Under the pieces are notes generated by a model that saw only the letters and a list, made by a program, of their open reading frames with translations, ran no database searches and was not told where the DNA came from. This document shows, piece by piece, positions 37,365 to 46,206 of a DNA stretch of 64,000 bases. The DNA comes from Planctomycetota bacterium (lineage in GTDB: Bacteria > Planctomycetota > UBA1135 > UBA2386): NCBI GenBank assembly GCA_016713175.1, contig JADJPQ010000001.1:434001-498000 (forward strand). The letters run 5' to 3'. The first letter of the stretch is position 1. The number at the start of each line of letters is the position of its first letter. The translations under genes and the position numbers were made by a program.

Positions 37365-38222
37365 ATGCCGACCGTGACCGCCCTGGGCTTCGGGTTCTCG
37401 CCGTGTCCGAACGATACGTTCGCGTTCTTCGCGGCCGTGTCTGGCCTGGTCGGTGATGCCGCGGCGCGCCTGCAGCCGTTCCTGGCCGACATCGAGACGT
37501 TGAACCGGCGCGCCGTCGACGACGCCGACGCCCTGCCGATCACCAAGCTGAGCATCCCCGCGCTGGCGCGCGTGACGGATCGGTACACGGTGTTGGCGGC
37601 CGGCGCGGCGCTTGGTTTCGGTTGTGGTCCGCTCGTGGTCGCCCGGGCGTCGGCGTCGTCGGCATCGCTGGCGGACCTGCGCGGCTGCACCGTCGCGATC
37701 CCGGGTCGCCACACCACGGCGTTCCTGTTGTTCTCGTTGTTCGCGCCGCTGGACGTGCGGTTTGTCGAAATGCGATTCGATGCCATCATGGCCGCGGTGG
37801 CGAACGGTGAGTGCGACGCCGGCCTGGTGATCCACGAAAGCCGGTTCACCTACCAGGACCATGGGCTCCGAGCGCTGGCGGATCTCGGCGAACTGTGGGA
37901 ACGGGACAGCGGCGGCCCATTGCCACTCGGGGTGATCGCTGCCCGGCGCGACCTCGGCGCCGGGCGACTCGGCAGCATCGAAGCGACGTTGCGCGCCTCG
38001 GTGCTGCACGCCCGCGCCAACCCAGGGGCCAGCGCGAGCTATGTCGCCGAGCACGCGCAGGAACTGGCGCCAGCGGTCCGCGCGCGCCACATTGCGCTGT
38101 ACGTGAACGCGTTCTCGGTCGATCTCGGCGCCGCGGGGCGCACTGCCGTCGAGGCGCTGCTGGCCCGTGGTCGCCGAAGCGGCGCCTTGCCGGTCGGATG
38201 CAGTCCGTGGAGCGACGGATGA
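37365..38222 (+). CDS. mqnD: 1,4-dihydroxy-6-naphthoate synthase MqnD
   Basis: 285 aa. Family features: LGFGFSPCPNDTFAFFAAVSG at the start, then DADALPITKLSIPAL, GCGPLVVAR, VAIPGRHTTAFLLFSLFAP, and CDAGLVIHESRFTYQDHGLRALADLGELWERDSGGPLPLGVIAARRD. The fold is a periplasmic-binding type II protein turned lyase; MqnD converts cyclic dehypoxanthine futalosine to 1,4-dihydroxy-6-naphthoate for menaquinone. The ATG is placed by the family N-terminus; the frame is open upstream through the divergent gene. The stop overlaps the next gene (ATGA). Confidence 0.92.
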   Translation: MPTVTALGFGFSPCPNDTFAFFAAVSGLVGDAAARLQPFLADIETLNRRAVDDADALPITKLSIPALARVTDRYTVLAAGAALGFGCGPLVVARASASSASLADLRGCTVAIPGRHTTAFLLFSLFAPLDVRFVEMRFDAIMAAVANGECDAGLVIHESRFTYQDHGLRALADLGELWERDSGGPLPLGVIAARRDLGAGRLGSIEATLRASVLHARANPGASASYVAEHAQELAPAVRARHIALYVNAFSVDLGAAGRTAVEALLARGRRSGALPVGCSPWSDG

Positions 38223-39352
38223 TCTTCCCGCTCGGTGCGGCGTTGGTGTTCCTGTTGCCTACGGCGTTGCTGGCCGGGGTCATCGGCCTGGTGCTGCTGG
38301 CGCTGGGTCGGTCGCAGCGGCGCTACTGGCGCCTGGTCGGCTGGCTGCACCTGACGCTCTTGCCGCTGCATCTCTTCGTCACGTTTCCGGCGGCGCTCGG
38401 CCTGCTCGGTTCGCGCGGACTCGGCACCCGGCCCCAGGAGCGGACCTACTCCGGTCCGCGAGTGCTGGCGGATGGCCGCTGGCAGATCCAGACCTGGGAC
38501 AGCCTGGCCGAGGAAGCCCGCACCGGACGGGCCAACGTCGACGACACGGTGCTGGCGGCGGCCAAGGCGCGGCGCCGCGAACTGCCGGGCAGCGCCGGCG
38601 TGACGCTGCGCGCGTTCGTACTGGCAGCGAAGGTCGCCCGACCACGCGCGCTGGCCGTGCTGACGCATGGTCTCTTCCGATCGGCGATGGAGCTCGAACC
38701 GCCGGCGGCGATGTTCTGGCGGGCCGGCTGTGAGGTCTGGCTGGTGGAGCAACGCAACCACGGCGGCAGTTCGCGGTCGCCGTTCTCGGCCGGTTTCCGC
38801 GAGAGTGACGATCTGGTCGCCGCCGTCGCCGCGATCCGCGCCGACCCCGAACGGTCGGAGCTGCCGCTGGTGCTGTTCGGCGTCAGCCTCGGCACCATTG
38901 CGGTCAACCTGGCGTTGCCGCGGATTCCCGACGTGCGCGGTGTCGTGCTGGACGCGCCGATCGAGGACCTGACCGCGGCGGCGCACCGGATGCTGTCGTT
39001 CCAGCGCGAGAACGACAACCGCAGCCGCTTCTCGATGGCGGAGCCCTGGCGCAGCCTGGTGTGCGGCTGGTTGCAGTATTGGTCGGACTTCACGATGGCC
39101 GACGTGTCGCCGATGCGCGCCGTCACCGGCCTGCGCCAGGACCTCGCGGCGCTGGTGGTGGCGGCTGGCGAGGACGATCGGGCGCCGCCGGCGACCGTCG
39201 AGGCGTTGTTTCGGGCGTTGCCGATGGCGGCGGATCGCAAGGAGTACTGGCTGGCGCCGGCGTCGCGGCATGGCCAGGTCTGGATCGACGATCCGGAGGG
39301 CTACGAGTCGCGCGTCCGGACGTTGCTCGAGCGAGCGCTGACGCAGCGGTGA
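38219..39352 (+). CDS. Membrane-anchored alpha/beta hydrolase
   Basis: 377 aa. Two N-terminal TM segments (LGAALVFLLPTALLAGVIGLVLLAL and WLHLTLLPLHLFVTFPAALGLL) are followed by an alpha/beta-hydrolase domain from about residue 125. The nucleophile is Ser in LFGVSLGTIAVNLAL, the acid is probably Asp in VAAGEDDRAP, and the base is His in PASRHGQVW. An oxyanion-side LTHGLFRSA and a 'VWLVEQRNHGGSS' loop are present. Substrate unknown; esterases of this sort act on lipids or small esters. Start overlaps the mqnD stop, so they are co-translated, but a menaquinone role is only a guess. Confidence 0.75.
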   Translation: MIFPLGAALVFLLPTALLAGVIGLVLLALGRSQRRYWRLVGWLHLTLLPLHLFVTFPAALGLLGSRGLGTRPQERTYSGPRVLADGRWQIQTWDSLAEEARTGRANVDDTVLAAAKARRRELPGSAGVTLRAFVLAAKVARPRALAVLTHGLFRSAMELEPPAAMFWRAGCEVWLVEQRNHGGSSRSPFSAGFRESDDLVAAVAAIRADPERSELPLVLFGVSLGTIAVNLALPRIPDVRGVVLDAPIEDLTAAAHRMLSFQRENDNRSRFSMAEPWRSLVCGWLQYWSDFTMADVSPMRAVTGLRQDLAALVVAAGEDDRAPPATVEALFRALPMAADRKEYWLAPASRHGQVWIDDPEGYESRVRTLLERALTQR

Positions 39353-39446
39353 CATGGTTCCCATGGGTCCCGACCGCCATGCCGTGGCGCAAGCGCGTGG
39401 CAGGTGCTAGAAAGCGTTGTTCGCCCGGCCCCGCCTGTCGTCCCTG

Positions 39447-40406
39447 ATGCCCGATCTGAAGCCGATCCTGTTCGAGCGCAAGTACCTGGTCAAGAACTGG
39501 GGTGGGCGGGCCCTCGAACGCGTGCTCGGATTGCCGCTGGCGCCCGGCAACATCGGCGAGACCTGGGAGCTGTTCGATCGCCGTGACGACAGCAGCAGGA
39601 TTCGCGGCAGCAGCGTCACCTTGCGCGAGGTCATGCGGGACGAGCGGCGCGCGCTGCTCGGTCGCAACGTTGCGCCGGGGTTCGAGGGTCGGTTCCCGCT
39701 GCTGCTGAAGTTCATCGATGCGCGCGGGTCGTTGTCGGTGCAGGTGCACCCCGACGATGCGCAGGCGGTCGGTGAGCGCGACAGCGGCAAGAACGAAGCG
39801 TGGGTCGTGCTGGACACCGGCGCCGACGCCCGCATCGTCCGCGGGTTCAAGGCTTCTGCCACCCGTGAACAGTTCGCGGCCGCGGCCGGCACCGCCGCGG
39901 TCGAGTCGCTGCTGTGGTCGTTCGCGCCGAAGGTCGGCGACTGCATCCACGTGCCGGCGGGCACCGTGCACGCGATCGGTCCCGACGTCGTGCTGTTCGA
40001 GGTGCAGCAGAACAGCGATGTCACCTATCGGGTCTGGGATGGCGGCAGTGACCGCCCGTTGCACATCCCGCAGGCGCTGGCGGTCGCGCGGGTGACGCCC
40101 GGTGAGCCGTCGACGGTGTCCGCGCGGGCCCTGCCCGACGGCGGGCTGTTGCAGATCCACGAACCGCATTTCCGTGTTCGCCGCTACGACCTGCAGCAGC
40201 GCACCACCTTGCCGACCGGGGGCGTGTTCGCCGCGATCACCGTGATCGCCGGACAGGGCATGCTCGGCTGGCATTCGCGCGGCGAAGATGCGCCGCTGCA
40301 CCTGCGCCTGGGCGACACCGCGTTGGTGCCGGCCTGCATCGAGCAGGTGTTCCTGTCGCCGATCGGCAACTTGCACGTGTTGGTGACCGACCCCGGAGTC
40401 GTCTGA
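39447..40406 (+). CDS. Mannose-6-phosphate isomerase, class I (cupin)
   Basis: 319 aa, the length of the short bacterial type I enzymes. Zinc ligands are visible: SVQVHPDD (Gln99, His101), GKNEAW (Glu117) and the second histidine in VPAGTVHAIG (His174). It interconverts mannose-6-phosphate and fructose-6-phosphate, feeding GDP-mannose and related sugars for glycan synthesis. The ATG at 39447 begins MPDLKPILFERKYLVKNWGG, the normal family start. The stop abuts the ATG of the pseudouridine synthase gene with no gap, so it heads a five-gene run. Confidence 0.88.
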   Translation: MPDLKPILFERKYLVKNWGGRALERVLGLPLAPGNIGETWELFDRRDDSSRIRGSSVTLREVMRDERRALLGRNVAPGFEGRFPLLLKFIDARGSLSVQVHPDDAQAVGERDSGKNEAWVVLDTGADARIVRGFKASATREQFAAAAGTAAVESLLWSFAPKVGDCIHVPAGTVHAIGPDVVLFEVQQNSDVTYRVWDGGSDRPLHIPQALAVARVTPGEPSTVSARALPDGGLLQIHEPHFRVRRYDLQQRTTLPTGGVFAAITVIAGQGMLGWHSRGEDAPLHLRLGDTALVPACIEQVFLSPIGNLHVLVTDPGVV

Positions 40407-41318
40407 ATGGCACGTCGTCACGAGGATCGCAAGTCGGGTGAACGGTTCCAGCGCGGCGGGCCGCGCGGCGGCCGCAAGCCGCATCCAGGCCCACGCCCGA
40501 CCGGCGCGCGCCGGCCGTCGGTCAGGCGCGAGCGCGGGCTGGTGGTCAAACCGGCTGCGGCGCCGGAGGTCGCCGCCGACGGCAAGGTGCGGCTGAACCG
40601 CTACCTGGCGATGAGCGGTGTCTGCAGCCGGCGCGCCGCCGACGAGGTGATCGCCGGTGGTCGCGTCGAGATCAACGGCAAGACCGTGACCGAACTCGGC
40701 TGTCGTGTCGACCCGAAGACCGATGACGTGCGCGTCGACGGCGATCGGGTGCGGACCGAGAAGCTCGTCTACGTGCTGCTGAACAAGCCCAAGGGCGTGG
40801 TCTGCACCAACGCGCGGCACGAACAGAAGACCCGCGTGATCGACCTGCTGCCCGAGGTTCGCGGCCGCCTGTTCACGGTCGGCCGGCTCGACATGGACAG
40901 CGAGGGCCTGATCCTGCTGACCAACGATGGTCAGTTCGCGCTGCGGATGACGCATCCGCGCTTTGGCGTGCCCAAGACCTACGCGGTGCTGATCCGCGGG
41001 CGCGTCGAGCAGGAGTCGCTGCGCAAGGCGCGTGGTGGCGTGTGGCTGGCCGAAGGGCCGACCACCGGCATGGAAGTCAGGGTCGAACGGACCTGGAAGG
41101 ACCGCACCTACCTGAAGGTCGTGCTGCGCGAAGGCAAGAACCGCGAGATCCGCCGCGTGTTCGCCAAGCTCGGCTACAACGTGATCAGCCTGAAGCGCCA
41201 ACGGATCGGCGAACTGACCTTGCATGGCCTCAAGGAGGGCGGCTGGCGGTTCGTGCAGGCGCACGAGATCAAACAGTTGCTCGAGATCGGTCGCCGCGAA
41301 CTGGAGATGCCGCAATGA
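40407..41318 (+). CDS. RluB/RsuA-family pseudouridine synthase
   Basis: 303 aa. A basic N-terminal extension (about 1-55) precedes an S4 RNA-binding domain (about 60-108: RLNRYLAMSGVCSRRAADEVIAGGRVEINGK). The catalytic domain carries TVGRLDMDSEGLILLTNDG with the nucleophile Asp162, and YLKVVLREGKNREIRRVF, a family motif. It isomerises uridines in rRNA (RluB makes position 2605 of 23S rRNA in E. coli; the target here is unproven). It ends in an ATGA overlap with the M16 peptidase gene. Confidence 0.9.
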   Translation: MARRHEDRKSGERFQRGGPRGGRKPHPGPRPTGARRPSVRRERGLVVKPAAAPEVAADGKVRLNRYLAMSGVCSRRAADEVIAGGRVEINGKTVTELGCRVDPKTDDVRVDGDRVRTEKLVYVLLNKPKGVVCTNARHEQKTRVIDLLPEVRGRLFTVGRLDMDSEGLILLTNDGQFALRMTHPRFGVPKTYAVLIRGRVEQESLRKARGGVWLAEGPTTGMEVRVERTWKDRTYLKVVLREGKNREIRRVFAKLGYNVISLKRQRIGELTLHGLKEGGWRFVQAHEIKQLLEIGRRELEMPQ

Positions 41319-42697
41319 CGCTGCCACCGCTCGAAATGGTCCGGCTGGACAACGGTTTCCGCGCGCTGCTGGTGCCGCGGCAGTCGTTGCCGGTGGTGGC
41401 GACGGTCATGTGGTACGAGGTCGGCTCGCGCGACGAACGGACCGGCGAGACCGGCGTCTCGCACTTCCTCGAACACATGATGTTCAAAGGCACGCCGGCG
41501 TTCGCCAAGGGCCAGATCGACCTGCAGACCAGCAAGATGGGCGGCAACAACAATGCGTTCACCGACGTGGACGGCACCGCCTACTACTTCCACCTCGCCG
41601 CCGATCGTTGGGACACGGCGCTCGAGATCGAGCGCAGCCGGATGCGCGATTGCCTGCTCGATCCGCTCGAGTTCGCCAGCGAGAAGAACGTCGTGCTCGA
41701 GGAACTGGCGATGGGCGAGGACGACCCGTGGCGGCCGTTGCTGCACGCCGCCGAGGCCCTGTTGTGGCAGGTGCATCCGTACCACCATCCGGTGATCGGC
41801 TGGAAGCAGGACCTCGAACGGCTGACCGTCGGCCAGATGCGTGACTATTACGATCGGCACTACGGCCCCAACCGCGCGTTCCTGACGGTGGCTGGCGCCA
41901 TCGACGTGCCGCGGACGACCGCGCGGATCCACGAACTGTTCGGCAACCTGCCGGCGTCGGCGATCGCGCGAAGTGACGTGCTGACCGAGCCGGCGCCCGG
42001 TGGCGAGCGGCGTGCCGAGCTGCGGACGCCACACTCGGTGGCGCGGTTGTGCATGGCATTCCCGACCTGTCGGGTCGGCGAGGCTGACGATTACGCGCTC
42101 GATGTGCTGGCCCACGAACTCGGCCTGTCGAAGAACAGTCGGCTGTACCGGCGGCTGGTGCTCGCGGACGAGGCGGTCACCGAGGTGTCGGTGATCAACG
42201 AGACGCGGCGAGATCCGGGTGCGCTGTTGCTGATCTGCGAACTGCGTGACGGCGTGTCGCCCAAGCAGGTCGAACGCGCGATCCGCGAGGAGATCGACGG
42301 CCTGATCGCCGAAGGCGTCGGCAAGGCGGCGCTGCAGCGCATCCGGGCGCAGATCCGTTCGTCGTTCCTGCTGCAGGACGAGGCCGTGCTCGATCAGGCG
42401 TTGAAGGTCGCGCGGTTCGAGGCGCTGGCGCCGGGCGGTCATGCGACGCTCGCCACGGTGTTGCCGACCTACGACGCGCTCGATGGCAAGACCCTGCGGG
42501 CAGTGGCGGCGAAGTACTTCGACTTCAGGAAGGCCGTGGTCGTCTGGGCGTTGCCGGCGGTCGCGGCGGTGGCGATGCCCAAGCGCGTCAAGAGCCGGCC
42601 CGCGGTGAAGCAGCGACGGCGACCCGCGGCGGCCAAGACCGCCAGCAAGCGCAAGCCTGAGCCGGCGCGGCGTGGCGGCGCCCGGAGGTCCTCGTGA
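41315..42697 (+). CDS. M16-family zinc metallopeptidase (active subunit)
   Basis: 460 aa. The inverted zinc motif HFLEH (His50, Glu53, His54) is followed about 76 residues later by the third ligand in VVLEELAMGEDDP (Glu129/130). Both M16 half-domains are present, with ELGLSKNSRLYRRLV in the second. A Lys/Arg/Ala-rich tail (about 420-460) is unusual. There is no signal peptide, so it is probably cytoplasmic. The following gene is an inactive homologue overlapping by four bases, as in two-subunit pitrilysin-type peptidases. Confidence 0.9.
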   Translation: MTLPPLEMVRLDNGFRALLVPRQSLPVVATVMWYEVGSRDERTGETGVSHFLEHMMFKGTPAFAKGQIDLQTSKMGGNNNAFTDVDGTAYYFHLAADRWDTALEIERSRMRDCLLDPLEFASEKNVVLEELAMGEDDPWRPLLHAAEALLWQVHPYHHPVIGWKQDLERLTVGQMRDYYDRHYGPNRAFLTVAGAIDVPRTTARIHELFGNLPASAIARSDVLTEPAPGGERRAELRTPHSVARLCMAFPTCRVGEADDYALDVLAHELGLSKNSRLYRRLVLADEAVTEVSVINETRRDPGALLLICELRDGVSPKQVERAIREEIDGLIAEGVGKAALQRIRAQIRSSFLLQDEAVLDQALKVARFEALAPGGHATLATVLPTYDALDGKTLRAVAAKYFDFRKAVVVWALPAVAAVAMPKRVKSRPAVKQRRRPAAAKTASKRKPEPARRGGARRSS

Positions 42698-43944
42698 CCC
42701 AGGGCGTGCGGTTGGAGATCGGCGAGCGGACGCTGGCCAACGGCCTGACGTTGCTGGCGGTGCGCAACCCCGGAGTGGCGACGTTCGCGGCGGCGGTGTC
42801 GCTCGACATCCGCGCCGGTGACGAGTCCGCCCGCGATTGCGGCTTGATCAACCTGGTCGGCGATTGCCTCGACGAAGGCACGGCCGATCGCGATGCCCTC
42901 GAACTGGCGGCGGCGGTCGAGGAGATCGGCGCGACGCTGGATGGCAACGCGCGCGGTGGCACGATCCTGGGGCCCGCCGAAGTCGAGAAACCGGCCTGCA
43001 AGCTGCTGTACGAGATGGTGTTCGAGCCCGCGTTCGCCGGGCGGGAAGTGCGACGCGTGCAGGGCGAGATCGTCACCGAGATCGTCGCCGAGGAAGACGA
43101 TCCGCGTTCGGTCGCGGCGCGGCGCTTCCGGGCCGAGGTGTACGGCGATCATCCACTCGGTCGACCGACGCAGGGCACCAAGAAGTCGCTGCTGCGGCTG
43201 CAGCCGAAAGACCTGCGGCGGTTTCATCGCGACTACTTCCGCGGCCCCGGCGGTTACGTCGCGGTGGCCGGCCCGGACGAGCCCGAACGGATGCTCGATC
43301 GGCTGGCAAAGGCCTTCGCCGGCTGCCGCGGCAAGGCACCCGAACATCCGACCATGGCGGTCGTGGGGCTGCCGGAGAAGTCGCGCGACGTGCACTTGCC
43401 GATGGCGCGCGAGCAGGTGCACGTGTTCCTCGGCCATGTCGGCATCCGCCGCATGCATCCCGACTTCTACGTGCTGTCGGTGATGGACCACATCCTCGGT
43501 TCCGGACCGGGCTTCACCTCGCGTTGCTCGCGGCGGTTGCGTGACGAACAGGGACTCTGCTACGCGGTGTCCGCCGGCGTCACCCCGAGCGCCGGCGAGG
43601 AGCCGGGCATGTTCACCGCCTACATCGGCACGTCGCCCGAACACCGCCAGAAGGCGATGGATGGCTTCCTCGACGAGATCCGGCGGATCCGCACCGAGCC
43701 GCCGGCGGCGCATGAGTTGCGCGATGTGCAGGACTACCTGACCGGCAGTTTCGTGCTCGGCCTCGAGCGCAACGTCAATCTCGCCGGCTACGCGATCCGG
43801 GCGCGGCGTTTTGGCCTCGGCTTCGACTTCCTGCACCGCTATCCGGAGCTCATCCGCGCGATCACCGTCGAGCAGGTGCGCGACGCCGCCGAACGCCATC
43901 TGCATCCCGACCGGCTGATCAGCGTCAGCGCCGGCGCCAGTTGA
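42694..43944 (+). CDS. M16-family peptidase homologue without zinc motif (partner subunit)
   Basis: 416 aa, GTG start overlapping the previous stop. It shows the M16 fold: DCLDEGTADRDALELAAAVEEIGA, GPAEVEKPACKLLYEMVFEPAF, DHILGSGPGFTSRCSRRLRDEQGLCYAVSAG. The HxxEH sequence is absent; INLVGDCLDEGT occupies that place. In bacterial M16 pairs one subunit cuts and the other, like this one, helps bind substrate. The C-terminal DRLISVSAG is the usual family end. Confidence 0.88.
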   Translation: MTQGVRLEIGERTLANGLTLLAVRNPGVATFAAAVSLDIRAGDESARDCGLINLVGDCLDEGTADRDALELAAAVEEIGATLDGNARGGTILGPAEVEKPACKLLYEMVFEPAFAGREVRRVQGEIVTEIVAEEDDPRSVAARRFRAEVYGDHPLGRPTQGTKKSLLRLQPKDLRRFHRDYFRGPGGYVAVAGPDEPERMLDRLAKAFAGCRGKAPEHPTMAVVGLPEKSRDVHLPMAREQVHVFLGHVGIRRMHPDFYVLSVMDHILGSGPGFTSRCSRRLRDEQGLCYAVSAGVTPSAGEEPGMFTAYIGTSPEHRQKAMDGFLDEIRRIRTEPPAAHELRDVQDYLTGSFVLGLERNVNLAGYAIRARRFGLGFDFLHRYPELIRAITVEQVRDAAERHLHPDRLISVSAGAS

Positions 43945-43955
43945 GGAGGTCCCCG

Positions 43956-44756
43956 ATGGTCGCCAAACGCCCCGATTTCGCCGAGGTCCTCGACCTGCTG
44001 CAGGAGATCGCGCCGCTCGAGCTGGCGGCCGAGTGGGACAACGTCGGCATGATCTTGCAGCCCAGGCCGTTGCGCGGCGCGGTCGGCCGCCTGCTGCTGA
44101 CGATCGATCTGACCGAAGCGGTGGTTCGCGAGGCGGTGGCGCAGCGCGCCGACCTGGTGGTGTCCTACCACCCGCCGCTGTTCAAGCCTTGCCAGAAGCT
44201 GCGGCACGACGATCCGCGCCAGCGCGCGGTGCTGGCGGCGATTGCGGCGAAGCTGCCGGTCTGGTCGCCGCACACGGCGCTCGATGCGGCGCCGGGTGGC
44301 ATGGCGGACTGGCTGGCCGAAGGCCTGGCGGCGCGGCTGCCGGTCGCCGCGCTGCGGCCGTGCGGCGATGGCGAAGGCGGGCGCTTCGTCGAACTCGGCA
44401 AGCCGGTCGCGTTGGCCGAGATGATCCGTCGCTGCAAACGCCGGTTCGGCGTGCGGTCCCTGCGACTCGCGCGGGCCGTCGGCGGTACCGATCGCATCCG
44501 CACGTTCGCGGTCGCCGTCGGCGCCGGGGCAGCGCTATTGCGCGGCGAACGGGTCGACCTCCAGGTCACCGGCGAGATGTCGCACCATGACGTCTTGGCG
44601 GCGACCGCCGGCGGCGCGCACGTGCTGCTGGCCGAGCACTCGGCGAGTGAACGCGGTTACCTGCGGCCGTTGGCCGCGCGGATCCGCAACGCGTTCGCCG
44701 GCGGGCTGACGGTGGCGGTCGCGAAGGCCGATCGCGATCCGTTGGTTGCGGTCTGA
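43956..44756 (+). CDS. Nif3-like dinuclear metal centre protein (DUF34)
   Basis: 266 aa. A strong AGGAGG lies 5-6 nt before ATG 43956, which decides the start. Family motifs with metal-binding residues: LAAEWDNVGM, VVSYHPPLFKP, VWSPHTALDAAPGGMADWLAE, TGEMSHHDVLAA and VLLAEHSASERGYL. Members form hexameric rings with two metals per subunit; the reaction remains debated (often misnamed GTP cyclohydrolase I type 2). It closes the gene run that begins with the phosphomannose isomerase. Confidence 0.9.
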   Translation: MVAKRPDFAEVLDLLQEIAPLELAAEWDNVGMILQPRPLRGAVGRLLLTIDLTEAVVREAVAQRADLVVSYHPPLFKPCQKLRHDDPRQRAVLAAIAAKLPVWSPHTALDAAPGGMADWLAEGLAARLPVAALRPCGDGEGGRFVELGKPVALAEMIRRCKRRFGVRSLRLARAVGGTDRIRTFAVAVGAGAALLRGERVDLQVTGEMSHHDVLAATAGGAHVLLAEHSASERGYLRPLAARIRNAFAGGLTVAVAKADRDPLVAV

Positions 44757-44797
44757 CTGCCGACCGTCGTCTGCCGACCGTCGTCTGCCGTCCGGTC
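44757..44797. repeat. Short tandem repeat, 14-bp unit
   Basis: Two exact copies of CTGCCGACCGTCGT and a third partial copy fill the gap between two convergent genes. No terminator-like hairpin with a T tract is seen. Confidence 0.6.
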
Positions 44798-46046
44798 AAC
44801 CCGCTGCTGCCGGCTTGCCCGCGTCGTCGGTCGGCTCCTGGTCATAGCGGATCGCGTGGCGGAACACGTAGTTCATCACCGGGATGCCGAGCAGCAGACC
44901 CCAGACCCCGAACAGCTTGCCGCTGATCGTCAGGATGATCAGCACCAGCACCGGGTTCATGTGCATGTGGTGCCCGTAGATCTGCGGATTGAGGATGTAG
45001 GTCTCGACCGCGTGGATGATGCAGATCAGCAGGATCGCCACGACCATCATCGACACCCCGTCGGTCTGCAGCGCCAGCAGGCAGATCGGCGTCGAACTGA
45101 TGAACGTGCCGACCACCGGAATGAAGCTGCAGAAGAACACGATCGTCGACAGCACCAGCAGGTTCGGCAGTCCCATCATCCAGATGCCGACCGCAGTCAG
45201 GATCGTGTTGACGATGGCGATGAACAGTTGCGCTTCGAGCGCGCGGCCGAGCACCAGCCCGAACCCGGCGATGTTGTCGGCGACCTCGTTGTAGATGAAG
45301 CCGATCTTGGTGGTCGCCAGGCCATGGATGCCGCGCTTCAGCTTGGGCAGGTCCAGCACGATCAGGAACGAGAACAGCAACGACAGCAGGAACGACGACA
45401 CGACGCCGAGCACGGACGCCCCGAAGTCGACGACTTTCTTGATCAGATCCTCGGGCGATTTCGCGGGGTCGGGGCCGACGTGATTGGCTTGCTCCGGATG
45501 GCTCAGGCCGAGCAGTGAATCGATCATGCTCTTGGCCAGGCGCGGTTCTTCCACCGCCACCATCGGCGCCGGCTGTTCCTGCCCTGACGGCGGGTCCTGG
45601 GTTGCCGGTTGCCCGTCCTTCTGGGGTTCCGTCTTGCCGTAGTTCTTCATCACCCAGTTCCAGAACTGAGGGATGTTCTTCTTCAGGAAGCCATTCACTT
45701 CCTCGTCAGCGGTCTTGATGGTCTTCGGATAGTCACGGACGAGCGTAGCTGCTTGTTCCTCGATCTGTGGGCGCAGCGTGAACACCGTCGCCAGGATCGT
45801 GCCCAGGAACACCAACCCGACGATGACGACACGCAGCGGGCGGTTCTTGATCCGATGCTGCAACCCGTCGACGCCGTGCGCCTGGATGTAGGCGAACACG
45901 AACGTCAGGAAGATCAGCAGCAGGAACGGCCGCAGCAGGTACAGGGTCGCGAGCAGCAACCCCCAGACGAAGGTCTTGGTGCCGAGGGAGAAGATGCGGT
46001 CCCAGGGCGCGGGGAGTTTGCCGGTGGTCTCGACTTCGGGCGACAT
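44796..46046 (-). CDS. AI-2E family transporter (UPF0118/PerM)
   Basis: 416 aa. Multiple TM helices in the AI-2E/PerM arrangement: FVWGLLLATLYLLRPFLLLIFLTFVFAYI near the N-terminus, then VVIVGLVFLGTILATVF. A long hydrophilic insert (about 100-195) follows, with a Pro/Gln-rich stretch. Then SFLLSLLFSFLIVLDLPKLK, LLVLSTIVFFCSFIPVVGTFIS (the conserved 'IPxxG' motif) and VLIILTISGKLFGVWGLLLGIPV. Relatives export small molecules or act as Na+/H+ antiporters, so the substrate is open. ATG 46046 is chosen because upstream in-frame sequence is not membrane-like. Confidence 0.88.
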   Translation of the reverse strand: MSPEVETTGKLPAPWDRIFSLGTKTFVWGLLLATLYLLRPFLLLIFLTFVFAYIQAHGVDGLQHRIKNRPLRVVIVGLVFLGTILATVFTLRPQIEEQAATLVRDYPKTIKTADEEVNGFLKKNIPQFWNWVMKNYGKTEPQKDGQPATQDPPSGQEQPAPMVAVEEPRLAKSMIDSLLGLSHPEQANHVGPDPAKSPEDLIKKVVDFGASVLGVVSSFLLSLLFSFLIVLDLPKLKRGIHGLATTKIGFIYNEVADNIAGFGLVLGRALEAQLFIAIVNTILTAVGIWMMGLPNLLVLSTIVFFCSFIPVVGTFISSTPICLLALQTDGVSMMVVAILLICIIHAVETYILNPQIYGHHMHMNPVLVLIILTISGKLFGVWGLLLGIPVMNYVFRHAIRYDQEPTDDAGKPAAAG

Positions 46047-46206
46047 CAGTGCGCAGACCGTAGGGCGGGATCGGATGGGAAACCAGATCGACCGCCGGTC
46101 CGCTGTCGTCCCCGGGTCCGACCCGGCCGGCGCGGGTGCGCGCAAGGCGAGGCGCGCACCGGCCGGCCGGGAACAGGTCAGGATCAGGCAGTCCTTCAGC
46201 CGTCGC